Below are positions 1-6,321 of a stretch of DNA of 8,977 nucleotides, piece by piece. Made by a program: the position numbers and the translations under genes. Origin of the DNA: HRBIN01 sp038891515 (GTDB lineage: Archaea; Thermoproteota; Nitrososphaeria_A; Caldarchaeales; Caldarchaeaceae); contig JAWAEB010000066.1 of NCBI GenBank assembly GCA_038891515.1, forward strand, positions 1-8,977, given 5' to 3'. How positions within the stretch are numbered: position 1 is the first letter of the stretch; the number at the start of each line of letters is the position of its first letter. The notes under the pieces were generated by a model. The model made no database searches, was not told the origin of the DNA, and saw only the letters and a list, made by a program, of their open reading frames with translations.

Positions 1-14
1 CATATAATAGAATA

Positions 15-108
15 CGGGCCCGGAGGGACTTGAACCCTGTCGGACCATACGGTCTCTCGACCTCCGGCTCCGCAGGCCGGCGCCCTATCCATTCTAGGCC
101 ACGGGCCC
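15..108 (-). tRNA. tRNA-Arg (anticodon GCG) with an intron in the T-arm
   Basis: Read on the minus strand, the acceptor stem GGGCCCG (108-102) pairs with CGGGCCC (22-16), with G at 15 as discriminator and no encoded CCA. The D-stem is GCCT/GGGC, the anticodon stem CCGGC/GCCGG and the anticodon loop CTGCGGA, giving anticodon GCG (73-71), which reads CGC (Arg). The variable region is AGGTC. The T-loop is TTCAAGT. As written, the variable/T-arm region is 19 nt too long and the T-stem has a C-C mismatch; removing 38-56 gives a perfect T-stem GAGGG/CCCTC and a normal 75-nt tRNA. The body closely resembles archaeal tRNA-Arg. Type II long-arm tRNAs (Leu, Ser) are excluded by the anticodon and by the restored T-stem. 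Maturation needs the archaeal splicing endonuclease. Confidence 0.95.
38..56 (-). other. 19-nt BHB intron inside the tRNA-Arg T-arm
   Basis: On the minus strand, exon GTCG (61-58) pairs with intron CGAC (42-39) as the 4-bp central helix. The 5' bulge is AGA (57-55) and the 3' bulge AGG (38-36). The inner helix is GACC (54-51) with GGTC (46-43), closed by a GTAT loop. The outer helix is weak, as in relaxed BHB motifs. Cutting both bulges at the same place (after A or after AG) gives the same product and rebuilds the T-stem, so the exact intron ends are ambiguous by one base. The intron lies at about tRNA position 50/51, far from the canonical 37/38 site. Confidence 0.9.
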
Positions 109-126
109 TTTTTTGGTACTGCTGAG

Positions 127-135
127 TGATATAAG
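127..135 (-). promoter_or_regulatory. TATA-like box of tRNA-Arg
   Basis: The minus strand reads CTTATATCA here, centred about 23 bases upstream of the mature tRNA 5' base at 108. That is slightly closer than the usual archaeal spacing of about 26, so there is room for little or no 5' leader. The element ends directly beside the ATG of the divergent gene at 136; its plus-strand reading (TGATATAAG) could also serve a downstream start of that gene. Confidence 0.5.
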
Positions 136-1770
136 ATGTTTAAGGTTAATAATGTCTGCTTAGGGCTGCGGATAGACTTGAGCCGGCTTTGGACGATACT
201 CTTGGTTATGACACTCCTCTTACTCCCCTTGGTTGGTGGTCAGCAGATAACAGCACCCGAGCGGGTTATCAGAGTTACTGAAAATGGGCTGCTGCAGATA
301 ACCGATGTCCTCAATGTTGGCCCGGCAGCTACTCAAGTTAGGGTTGGCTTCACATCCGATATGTATCGTAGGCTGGCGGCATACTATGTTGAGGGTGTGG
401 ACGCCGCTGTGACTGTCTCTCCCGTGGAGAATAATGTCTTTTTCCTCGTCATAAACATGCCTGAGGGGTGGGCTGGCGGCAGTTTCAGATTGGTCTCCAT
501 ATGGAGGGGCGTTTTGCTAAGAGTGGGTGACCAGTATGAGGTAATCATGGCTGTCAACCCTTTGTTGGAGGAGGCTGCAGGAACCATGAATGTCAGGCTA
601 GAGGTCCCACAGGGAGCCGAGATCAAGTCTATACAAGGTGTCGAGATGACTATGCACAACAAGACATTAGCGCAGGGCATAATACCCGTCGAGGGGGGGC
701 TCAGATTCAGAAGCATGAGGGCGGTGATTGATGCCCCAGCTCTAATCTTCGTCTCATTTGAGCGTGCCTCCCTAACTGTCAAGGCGGAGGAGGGTCGGGT
801 GCAGCTAGCCTTGAAGTTGCGAAATAATGGAGACAACCCCCTCGCCGAGCTTTCTATCAACTTGGGCCTCACTGCAGAAGTTGAAGCAGTTAGGGTTGGG
901 TTTGAGGGTCTCCGCTATTCAAGATCAGGCGAGACTCTTACGGTGATATTTGATAGACCACTGGGGAAGGGTGAGGCGATTGAATTCACCATCACGTACA
1001 GGGATGAATCTCTAGTGAGGGTGGAGGCTGGCCGGCTCACGGTTAGGCCACCCAAAATATACGAGAACACTATAAATGAGTATGTGGTGACTGTGGTTAC
1101 ACCTCCAGCCAGCTCCCTCAGCTTTGACAATCTTGAGCCTTGGCGGGTTCAGCCGGGGGACTCGATGTCCACCTCGGTCACCTTCAAACTCTCAAACTTC
1201 TACCCCACGCCATCATACATGATATCCTTCAGCTACACATCCGCCACTTTCTTTAATCCAGTTCCAGCCCTCATCGCGGCGCTGCTCATTTCGGGAGCAG
1301 CTGCAGTAGCTGGCCCACGTCTTAGGAGAGCCGGCGCCAAGCCCAGAGCATTTCTTCCACCCGACGTGAAGGAGAGCATCTCAAGGGCTATCTCCATCTG
1401 GTCTGATATGGCACTGGGGATTGATGAGGTGCTCGGAGACTTCAACCCAGCTTCGAGGAAGGGGATAGCCTCCACAAAAGTTGAGGAAACTCTAAAAAAC
1501 GTGAGGCGTGTCAGAGATATTATGGGAGAGGCTATCCGCAGACATGGCGAGACGCCTCAAGAGGTGGTTTCCAAGGTTGACCTCTATGTCAAGAATCTCG
1601 CCGAACTCTCAGATGCGATGCAAGCTCTAGCTAGGTCGGCTGAGGACTATAGGGCCAAGAGACTCTCCCGAAGGGTTTATGAGAGGGTGTATAGGGAATA
1701 TGTCAGGACTGTGGGAGAGCTCGTGGGCGAGGTAAACGGCTTGGCGGATGAGCTGCGGAGATTCACCTGA
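136..1770 (+). CDS. Secreted, membrane-anchored protein with ribophorin I-like layout
   Basis: The 544-residue protein has an N-terminal hydrophobic signal segment (about 18-34, ending near GGQQ). A large extracytoplasmic region follows, predicted to be beta-rich, in two similar halves (about 40-215 and 215-370). There is one membrane span at about 374-392 (PVPALIAALLISGAAA), then a basic stop-transfer stretch and a charged helical tail (about 395-544). Signal peptide, double beta ectodomain, one span and a helical cytoplasmic tail of about 150 residues is the layout of ribophorin I (OST1), and the locus beside it carries glycosylation-type genes. The resemblance is by topology and short tail similarities, not a clear motif match. 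ATG 136 has a possible ribosome site GAGTGAT (124-130); in-frame TTG at 178 would leave a more compact signal peptide. The 3' end overlaps the convergent DUF354 gene by 8 bases. Function unproven. Confidence 0.85.
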   Translation: MFKVNNVCLGLRIDLSRLWTILLVMTLLLLPLVGGQQITAPERVIRVTENGLLQITDVLNVGPAATQVRVGFTSDMYRRLAAYYVEGVDAAVTVSPVENNVFFLVINMPEGWAGGSFRLVSIWRGVLLRVGDQYEVIMAVNPLLEEAAGTMNVRLEVPQGAEIKSIQGVEMTMHNKTLAQGIIPVEGGLRFRSMRAVIDAPALIFVSFERASLTVKAEEGRVQLALKLRNNGDNPLAELSINLGLTAEVEAVRVGFEGLRYSRSGETLTVIFDRPLGKGEAIEFTITYRDESLVRVEAGRLTVRPPKIYENTINEYVVTVVTPPASSLSFDNLEPWRVQPGDSMSTSVTFKLSNFYPTPSYMISFSYTSATFFNPVPALIAALLISGAAAVAGPRLRRAGAKPRAFLPPDVKESISRAISIWSDMALGIDEVLGDFNPASRKGIASTKVEETLKNVRRVRDIMGEAIRRHGETPQEVVSKVDLYVKNLAELSDAMQALARSAEDYRAKRLSRRVYERVYREYVRTVGELVGEVNGLADELRRFT

Positions 1771-2830
1771 GAAGCTTCTCCACTGCATCAGATATCTCAA
1801 CTGCCGGGTTATCCATCCCCTTCACTAGGGAGCTGGCAATCCTACTCAGCCTAGTCCTCAATACAGGCAGAGCGGCCAGCATCTCACCCACAGCCTTGAT
1901 GGCCTCCTCAAGACCTTCAGCCACCACAACCAACCCCCTGTTGGATAGGAACTTGATGGGGCGGGGTAGCTGGGATGGGTAGAAGGAGATGTTTGGTATG
2001 CCTAAGAGGGCTGCTTCTTGTGTCATGGTGCCACCCCCACCCACCAGAACCGCACTGTAGTAGATGATGCTGGGGCCGTAAACTGGCTGAGATATTATCG
2101 TCACATCTTCGCCCAGTCGGTTCCTGAGATACTCCACTTCATCACTGTATCGTGGTAGCAGAACCACGTCGTATCCACTACAGACATAAAGCAAACCCCT
2201 ACAGAATCTCACATACCTGTCCAAGTCGAACCTACCTGTCAGGTAAGCAGCTTTATACTCTGGGCTCCTCACGAGAACGTACCTGCGCTCCACGAGCCCG
2301 TGGGACTCCAGAACAGACCTGTCCGGACTAAACCTATTCAGCCATGCGATAGGGTCAAGCCCCCTATAGAGTCTCACCCGGCCACCCGGCACGCCATATC
2401 TTCTCCAGACACTCTTGTTAATCACCCATGGCGTCATGATAAGTGTGGATATAGGTGCGGCTAGCCTGTTCACGGGCGAGTCGGGGGTGTCCGAGACGAG
2501 GATGTGTGGGATTCCCAAGCCATAGGCTATTCTGGACGCCTCAGGTGAACCGAAGGAGATGCATGCAGCTGGACGCTCAGCCTCAACAATGTTCAAGAGC
2601 TTCACTGCCCGCTCGAGGCTCTTCCTCAGCTTGCCGTAAAGGGAGCCTCCGCCATACTCACCAACTACAATGATGTCGTCTCTGCCAGAGGCTTTCAGAA
2701 GTGGAGTCACCTGCTCATACTCACGTGTCGTGAGGAGGGTGTGGAAACCCAATGATCGTAGACGGTCTGCCACGTTTGTAAAGAGCCAGAACTGCTTGGG
2801 GGTGAGTATGTCAAGCCATATTTTCCGCAA
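1763..2830 (-). CDS. DUF354 family protein (GT-B-fold, glycosyltransferase/epimerase-like)
   Basis: The 355-residue product opens with MRKIWLDILTPKQFWLF and TLLTTREYEQ, the N-terminal signature of archaeal DUF354 proteins, followed by SPEASRIAYGLGIPHILVSDTP (split about 95-116). The C-terminal half has VGGGGTMTQEAALLGIP (263-279), a glycine-rich segment like the donor-sugar site of GT-B enzymes such as MurG, Alg13/14 and UDP-GlcNAc 2-epimerase. Length and order of the two Rossmann-like halves are normal for the family. No signal peptide or membrane span is visible, so it is probably cytoplasmic. The start is TTG at 2830; it places the conserved KIWLDI exactly where family members begin, and no in-frame ATG is close. 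It is transcribed away from the glycan-type run starting at 2993. The substrate is unknown; a role in nucleotide-sugar or lipid-linked sugar chemistry is inferred. Confidence 0.9.
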   Translation of the reverse strand: MRKIWLDILTPKQFWLFTNVADRLRSLGFHTLLTTREYEQVTPLLKASGRDDIIVVGEYGGGSLYGKLRKSLERAVKLLNIVEAERPAACISFGSPEASRIAYGLGIPHILVSDTPDSPVNRLAAPISTLIMTPWVINKSVWRRYGVPGGRVRLYRGLDPIAWLNRFSPDRSVLESHGLVERRYVLVRSPEYKAAYLTGRFDLDRYVRFCRGLLYVCSGYDVVLLPRYSDEVEYLRNRLGEDVTIISQPVYGPSIIYYSAVLVGGGGTMTQEAALLGIPNISFYPSQLPRPIKFLSNRGLVVVAEGLEEAIKAVGEMLAALPVLRTRLSRIASSLVKGMDNPAVEISDAVEKLLR

Positions 2831-2864
2831 GAGTCAGCCCAGCTCAACACTGTGGCGGCTCTTC

Positions 2865-2873
2865 ACTATTTAG
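2865..2873 (-). promoter_or_regulatory. Possible TATA box of the DUF354 gene
   Basis: The minus strand reads CTAAATAGT, about 39 bases upstream of the TTG start at 2830. A start of transcription near 2843 would give a leader of roughly a dozen bases. TATAACC just upstream (around 2872-2878) is an alternative. Assigned by position and composition only. Confidence 0.35.
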
Positions 2874-2956
2874 GTTATACCCGTCTTGGAATTGTTCGAG
2901 AATAGTGGACTGTCTTCAAAAGACTGGACATGCATAGATTTAGTCATGAAAAGTTG

Positions 2957-2970
2957 GAAAAGAATATTAC
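2957..2970 (+). promoter_or_regulatory. Possible BRE/TATA of the GPT-like gene
   Basis: GAAAAGAATATTA is a purine-rich stretch followed by an AT-rich core. It lies about 25-30 bases before ATG 2993, the distance expected for a leaderless or near-leaderless transcript. No Shine-Dalgarno sequence precedes ATG 2993 (the preceding bases are C-rich), which fits leaderless initiation. This supports 2993 rather than 2930 as the start. Confidence 0.4.
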
Positions 2971-2992
2971 GTCCAAGAGCCCCGCTACCCCG

Positions 2993-3982
2993 ATGCTTCC
3001 TGACCAGACGACCTACCCCATATTGGCCCTCGCAGTCTCTATGACCGTAACAGCCCTCAGCCTCCCACTCACCAAGATACTCTCCCAAAGACTAGAACTC
3101 ATGAGTGTGGATGTACATAAGGAGAGCAGGCCAGCCATCCCCAAGCTGGGAGGCCTAAGCATACTGCTCGGCACACTCGCAGGAGCATTATTAACTCTAA
3201 ACTTAGTAGGAGAGCCCACTCTAGCCACCGCATATTCACTGACCGTCTCGCTGGCAGCCTTGGTAGGGCTGTTCGAAGATTTCAGGGAGCTTAACCCCGT
3301 GGTTAAGCCCCTGCTGGTGGCTGTGGCAGGGGCCCCGCTCGTCCTCCTAGGTGTCTACTCACCGTTTCCCGAGCTACCCTTCATAGGTAGAGCTAGACTC
3401 ACCATAATCTATCCAATCCTCATACTGGCGGGGGTGACGGTGGTGGCCAATGCAGTCAACAGTACCGACGTTATGAATGGCTCCATGTCACTCACCTCAC
3501 TAGCCTCACTCTCACCCCTAATCCTAGTCAGTATACTCGAGGCAAGGTTTGAAGCTCTCACAGTAGGATTAGCCCTAGCTGGCAGCCTCATCGTATTTAC
3601 GAGCCAGAACCTATATCCCGCCAAGGTCTTCTCTGGCAACGTAGGAAGTCTCGTAGTAGGCACCTCAATAGCAACCATAGCCATTATTGGAAGATTGGAG
3701 ATATTAGCTCTAATAGCACTCATGCCCCAAATAATGAACGAATTCCACATCATATTCTCATCCGGAGGTCTCAGAAACGCTAAGAATATTCCCCTGCGCC
3801 CAGTTGAGGTCAGCAGCACGGTCATCAGAGCCAACCCTGCAAGGGGAGCACCCATCACCTTAGTGAGGTTGCTGACATCGGCCTATCCTCTCACCGAGAA
3901 ACAAGTTGTAACACGGATGGCTCTTCTCACAACCTACACTGGAGTCCTCGCCCTGATCACCTACTGGGCTTTCATGAGGTGA
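2993..3982 (+). CDS. GPT/MraY/WecA family polyprenyl-phosphate sugar-1-phosphate transferase
   Basis: A multi-span membrane protein of 329 residues in the family that moves a sugar-1-phosphate from a UDP-sugar to (poly)prenyl phosphate, the first step of lipid-linked glycan assembly (AglH/DPAGT1 role in archaea). Visible motifs: DVHKESRPAIPKLGG (40-54), EDFREL with downstream K (95-105), NAVNSTDVMNG (153-163), GNVGSL (215-220) and H252 in the last cytoplasmic loop. Several differ from the usual consensus: ED for the DD pair, V for G in the N..N..DG.NG motif, and N216 where family members have Asp (GDVGS). Activity or substrate may therefore differ. I chose ATG 2993 because it starts just before span 1; the in-frame ATG at 2930 would add 21 hydrophilic, AT-rich-coded residues overlapping the likely promoter. 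Stop overlaps the ribosome site of the next gene. Confidence 0.88.
   Translation: MLPDQTTYPILALAVSMTVTALSLPLTKILSQRLELMSVDVHKESRPAIPKLGGLSILLGTLAGALLTLNLVGEPTLATAYSLTVSLAALVGLFEDFRELNPVVKPLLVAVAGAPLVLLGVYSPFPELPFIGRARLTIIYPILILAGVTVVANAVNSTDVMNGSMSLTSLASLSPLILVSILEARFEALTVGLALAGSLIVFTSQNLYPAKVFSGNVGSLVVGTSIATIAIIGRLEILALIALMPQIMNEFHIIFSSGGLRNAKNIPLRPVEVSSTVIRANPARGAPITLVRLLTSAYPLTEKQVVTRMALLTTYTGVLALITYWAFMR
3976..3982 (+). promoter_or_regulatory. Ribosome binding site that decides the start of the small membrane protein
   Basis: GAGGTGA is a full match to the archaeal Shine-Dalgarno core and lies 5 bases before ATG 3988. Its last three bases are the TGA stop of the upstream transferase, so termination and reinitiation are coupled. 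The GTG at 3979 lies inside this site and is therefore not the likely start. Confidence 0.75.
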
Positions 3983-3987
3983 GTTTG

Positions 3988-4233
3988 ATGGGTGCTTGGA
4001 GTAGCCTCAAACACCTCATGGCTTTACTCACGATTATTTGGATTCTCTTCCTACTGGTCAGTTCAGCTCTCGGACTACTCATATCGACCTCACTAGAGGT
4101 ATCCAGCCCACTGGGACAGTTGGCAAGAATTGTGGCCGGGGTTGTCATATTTGTTGTCTGGGTCATTGTGTGGGGCAAGCTGGTGGAAGTCTGGTTCTAT
4201 AGGTTTATGCTGGGTGAGAGGGGGGATGGCTGA
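3988..4233 (+). CDS. Small two-helix membrane protein of unknown function
   Basis: An 81-residue protein starting MGAWSSLKHL. Two strongly hydrophobic segments are visible: about residues 10-30 (ALLTIIWILFLLVSSALGLL) and about 42-64 (IVAGVVIFVVWVIVWGKLV), joined by a short polar loop SLEVSSPLG; the tail FYRFMLGERGDG is charged. I do not recognise a family. The start is set by the Shine-Dalgarno at 3976-3982. It is sandwiched between the GPT-like transferase (5-base gap) and the dehydrogenase-like gene (8-base overlap), so it is almost certainly cotranscribed and could be an accessory subunit of the membrane transferase; that is inference from position only. Confidence 0.75.
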   Translation: MGAWSSLKHLMALLTIIWILFLLVSSALGLLISTSLEVSSPLGQLARIVAGVVIFVVWVIVWGKLVEVWFYRFMLGERGDG

Positions 4234-5320
4234 GAAGCTTCTAGTGGCCTCCACGGAGATCTACGGAGCTTCAGCTGCGTGTCTGATAGCATCGAAGGGC
4301 TATGAAGTCATATTCTACTCACCAGACCCACACATTGTTGAGAGGGTGAGAAGATACGACCCGGAGATTTACCGCTCCCTTGGAAAGGAGAAATATATCC
4401 AGATGGTCTCCCAGGGGAGCCTTAGTTTCTCCACCACCCCACCAGATACCGCTGACATACTTGTTCTATGTGGTGATGCTCTGAAAAATGAGCTCACATC
4501 ACCGCGGGATATGGAGAATCTAGTGCGGAGGGTGTCGGACGCCACATCTATCAGTCATGGCATTATCTTTTCCGTCTTAGCCAAACCTGGGACAACATCC
4601 AACTTGGCTAGACTCCACAAGAGGAATGCTAAAGGCTCCCTACCTGACACCGCCTACAGCTACATAGGTCTCGTCCACAGAGTTTCCATACCACACCCCT
4701 ACTACTCCGAGGACGAGAAGATTGAGAAAATCGTCTCCTCAATTGCTGAGGGGCCCCATATAAGGACAGACTGTGTGGAAAGGGCAGAGGCCTCGGTCAT
4801 AGCCCTTCTAGCCGTTGAGGCAGCGCAGGCGGCTGTTCTCCACCACACCTCAGCCATACTAGACGTGCCTCTCCAACTCCCAAAGACATCTATAGGTGTT
4901 GAGAATGAGAGCGTCCTCAAATTCCTGTCTCGTCTGGAGACACGCAGAGGTAGGCTGATAGGCCATTTGCGGAGATTCCATAACAAGATCTTCGAAAACT
5001 CGTGCCGGGATGCTAGTAGAAGGGCTAGAGAGCTTGCCTCATCCAAGAGCGGTGCGGTTAACGTTCTCTGCGTTGCGGGTGATGATGCCTTGGCCAAATT
5101 TGTCTCAGACTTCTTATCAGCCCGGCGCTGTAGAGTCCACTCCAAAGACCCGCTGGCAGTATATGATATGGTTGAGAGACGTGGAGGGCTAGACCAAGAT
5201 TATGACCTTGTTGTTGTTGATGGTACCCTAAGCAGAACCGCCCAAATCCTCGAAGGCGTTGTGGGCGGCGACCGGGTTTATATTTTGAGCGGTGTGAGAC
5301 CACCATACCGAGGGGCTTGA
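4226..5320 (+). CDS. Degenerate UDP-glucose/GDP-mannose dehydrogenase-like protein
   Basis: A 364-residue protein with the three-part layout of nucleotide-sugar 6-dehydrogenases: an N-terminal Rossmann-like part (LLVASTEIYGASAACLIASK, 5-24, then GYEVIFYSPDP), ADILVLC (76-82), SVLAKPGTTSNL (116-127, matching the family's STVxPGTT), a central helical part near AEASVIALLAVEAAQAAV (187-204), and a C-terminal domain (VNVLCVAGDDALAKFVSDFL, 278-297; DYDLVVVDGT, 325-334). Hallmarks are missing: no GxGxxG NAD loop, the Lys/Asn of the AExxKxxxN helix are replaced, and I find no GGxC(F/L)PKD catalytic cysteine motif. It is probably a non-catalytic relative or an enzyme with altered chemistry. The start is ATG 4226, preceded by GGTGAGAGGGGG; the frame is open further upstream to 4130 but that part overlaps the previous gene. 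Family assignment is by pattern and moderately sure. Confidence 0.75.
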   Translation: MAEKLLVASTEIYGASAACLIASKGYEVIFYSPDPHIVERVRRYDPEIYRSLGKEKYIQMVSQGSLSFSTTPPDTADILVLCGDALKNELTSPRDMENLVRRVSDATSISHGIIFSVLAKPGTTSNLARLHKRNAKGSLPDTAYSYIGLVHRVSIPHPYYSEDEKIEKIVSSIAEGPHIRTDCVERAEASVIALLAVEAAQAAVLHHTSAILDVPLQLPKTSIGVENESVLKFLSRLETRRGRLIGHLRRFHNKIFENSCRDASRRARELASSKSGAVNVLCVAGDDALAKFVSDFLSARRCRVHSKDPLAVYDMVERRGGLDQDYDLVVVDGTLSRTAQILEGVVGGDRVYILSGVRPPYRGA

Positions 5321-5321
5321 G

Positions 5322-6302
5322 ATGGTGAGGGTTGCTGTCGCGGGGGCTGGTTTCTGGGGGATGAACCATGCAAGAATATTGAGCGAGATCGAGGACAGCG
5401 AGCTTGTGGGCATATGTGATATAGACATCCTCAAAGCTAAGAGGGCGGCGGCGAAATACAACATAGGAAGCTACTATGGAGACTATGTGGAGATGATAAG
5501 GAAATCAAGGCCTGAAGCTGTAACAATATGCACACCGTCCACAACCCATGCCGATCTAGCGGTAACCGCACTTGGATATGGTGTGGATGTTCTGGTGGAG
5601 AAACCGATGGCGACATCCGTCGAAGAAGCCATGAGGATAATGGATGTACAGAACAAGAGCGGTAGGATTGTCATGGTGGGCTTCATCGAAAGGTTTAACC
5701 CTGCAGTGAGGTATGCCATGAAGCTTGTTGGGGAAGAGGAGGTGGGACAGGTGATACTTTCATACAGCAGGCGCATCGGCTGGTGGCCTGAGAGGATAGG
5801 AGATGTGGGTGTCGTAAAAGATACAGCTGTTCACGATATAGATCTCACGCTCAGGTTCTTTGGAGGACTTCCAGAGAACGTATCAGCACGGGCGGGGCGG
5901 CTTAGGCATAGACATGAGGACCACGCCCAAATATTTCTAACCTTCCGAGACGGGGGCAGTGCTATCGTGGAGGCAAACTGGCTGACTCCTAGGAAGAAGA
6001 GGGAGATGCACATAACTGGGGAGAAGGGCGTAATAGCAGTCAAGTTCATAGAGCAGGAGTTGACAGTGGAGAAGGAGGATCATGTCATGATACCTAATAT
6101 AAAATATGTGGAGCCACTCAGGCTAGAGTTGCAGCACTTCATATCATGTGTGAAGGGAGCCGTCAGACCTGAGGTGGACTCCGCTGACGGTTTTAGAGCT
6201 GCCCTAATCGCGGACGCCGTACTTTACTCTGCTGAGACCAACAAGCAGATAAGGATTGACGAATTCATCGCAGGTAAGAGACTGGCTAATCCCTATATTT
6301 GA
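5322..6302 (+). CDS. Gfo/Idh/MocA family NAD(P)-dependent sugar oxidoreductase
   Basis: A 326-residue protein with the standard two domains. N-terminal Rossmann fold: VAVAGAGFWGMNHAR (4-18) with GxGxxG, acidic ICDID (31-35) ending strand 2, ICTPSTTHADLA (69-80), and the EKP motif at 93-95 in the cofactor/substrate site. C-terminal domain: K166-D167 and H171-D172-x-D174 (KDTAVHDIDL), the usual catalytic Lys/His/Asp cluster. Length is normal. Members oxidise or reduce ring carbons of sugars and nucleotide sugars; WbpB/WlbA-type members act at C3 of UDP-GlcNAcA after a UDPGDH-type enzyme, and here a UDPGDH-like gene ends one base upstream, so a nucleotide-sugar substrate is a reasonable inference. 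ATG 5322 is preceded by GAGGGG with a 6-base spacer. Cytoplasmic. No odd residues seen. Confidence 0.92.
   Translation: MVRVAVAGAGFWGMNHARILSEIEDSELVGICDIDILKAKRAAAKYNIGSYYGDYVEMIRKSRPEAVTICTPSTTHADLAVTALGYGVDVLVEKPMATSVEEAMRIMDVQNKSGRIVMVGFIERFNPAVRYAMKLVGEEEVGQVILSYSRRIGWWPERIGDVGVVKDTAVHDIDLTLRFFGGLPENVSARAGRLRHRHEDHAQIFLTFRDGGSAIVEANWLTPRKKREMHITGEKGVIAVKFIEQELTVEKEDHVMIPNIKYVEPLRLELQHFISCVKGAVRPEVDSADGFRAALIADAVLYSAETNKQIRIDEFIAGKRLANPYI
6293..6301 (+). promoter_or_regulatory. Possible TATA box of mtnA
   Basis: CTATATTTG at the very end of the oxidoreductase gene is centred about 25 bases upstream of ATG 6322, which fits a leaderless mtnA transcript. No strong Shine-Dalgarno precedes that ATG (only TGATCC at 6306-6311). 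Confidence 0.4.
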
Positions 6303-6321
6303 CTATGATCCATCTAGATAT

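Noticed and set aside
15..108. tRNA with a natural long variable arm (Leu or Ser)
   Set aside because: The anticodon GCG and body match archaeal tRNA-Arg, and the extra bases interrupt the T-stem rather than form an arm between anticodon stem and T-stem.
384..872. Long open frame on the minus strand
   Set aside because: It is antisense to the well-supported membrane protein gene, has low-complexity composition and no recognisable domain. The same applies to the minus-strand frames at 3409-3858 and 4702-5145.
2912..2924. GTCTT-CAA-AAGAC inverted repeat as an operator or terminator
   Set aside because: The stem is only 5 bp, no T-run follows, and its position between divergent promoters gives no firm link to either gene.
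2930..2992. Start of the GPT-like gene at ATG 2930
   Set aside because: The added 21 residues are hydrophilic, coded by AT-rich sequence unlike the rest of the gene, lack a ribosome site and overlap the likely promoter. Not fully excluded.
4130..4225. Upstream extension of the dehydrogenase-like protein
   Set aside because: It lies in another frame of the small membrane protein, is rich in W/C/S, and the Rossmann start falls right after ATG 4226.
5076..5090. GTGATGA resembling a C box of a C/D sRNA
   Set aside because: It is inside a coding region and no matching D box or terminal stem is in range. The 8866-8977 stretch was also checked and lacks a proper C box despite a CTGA.
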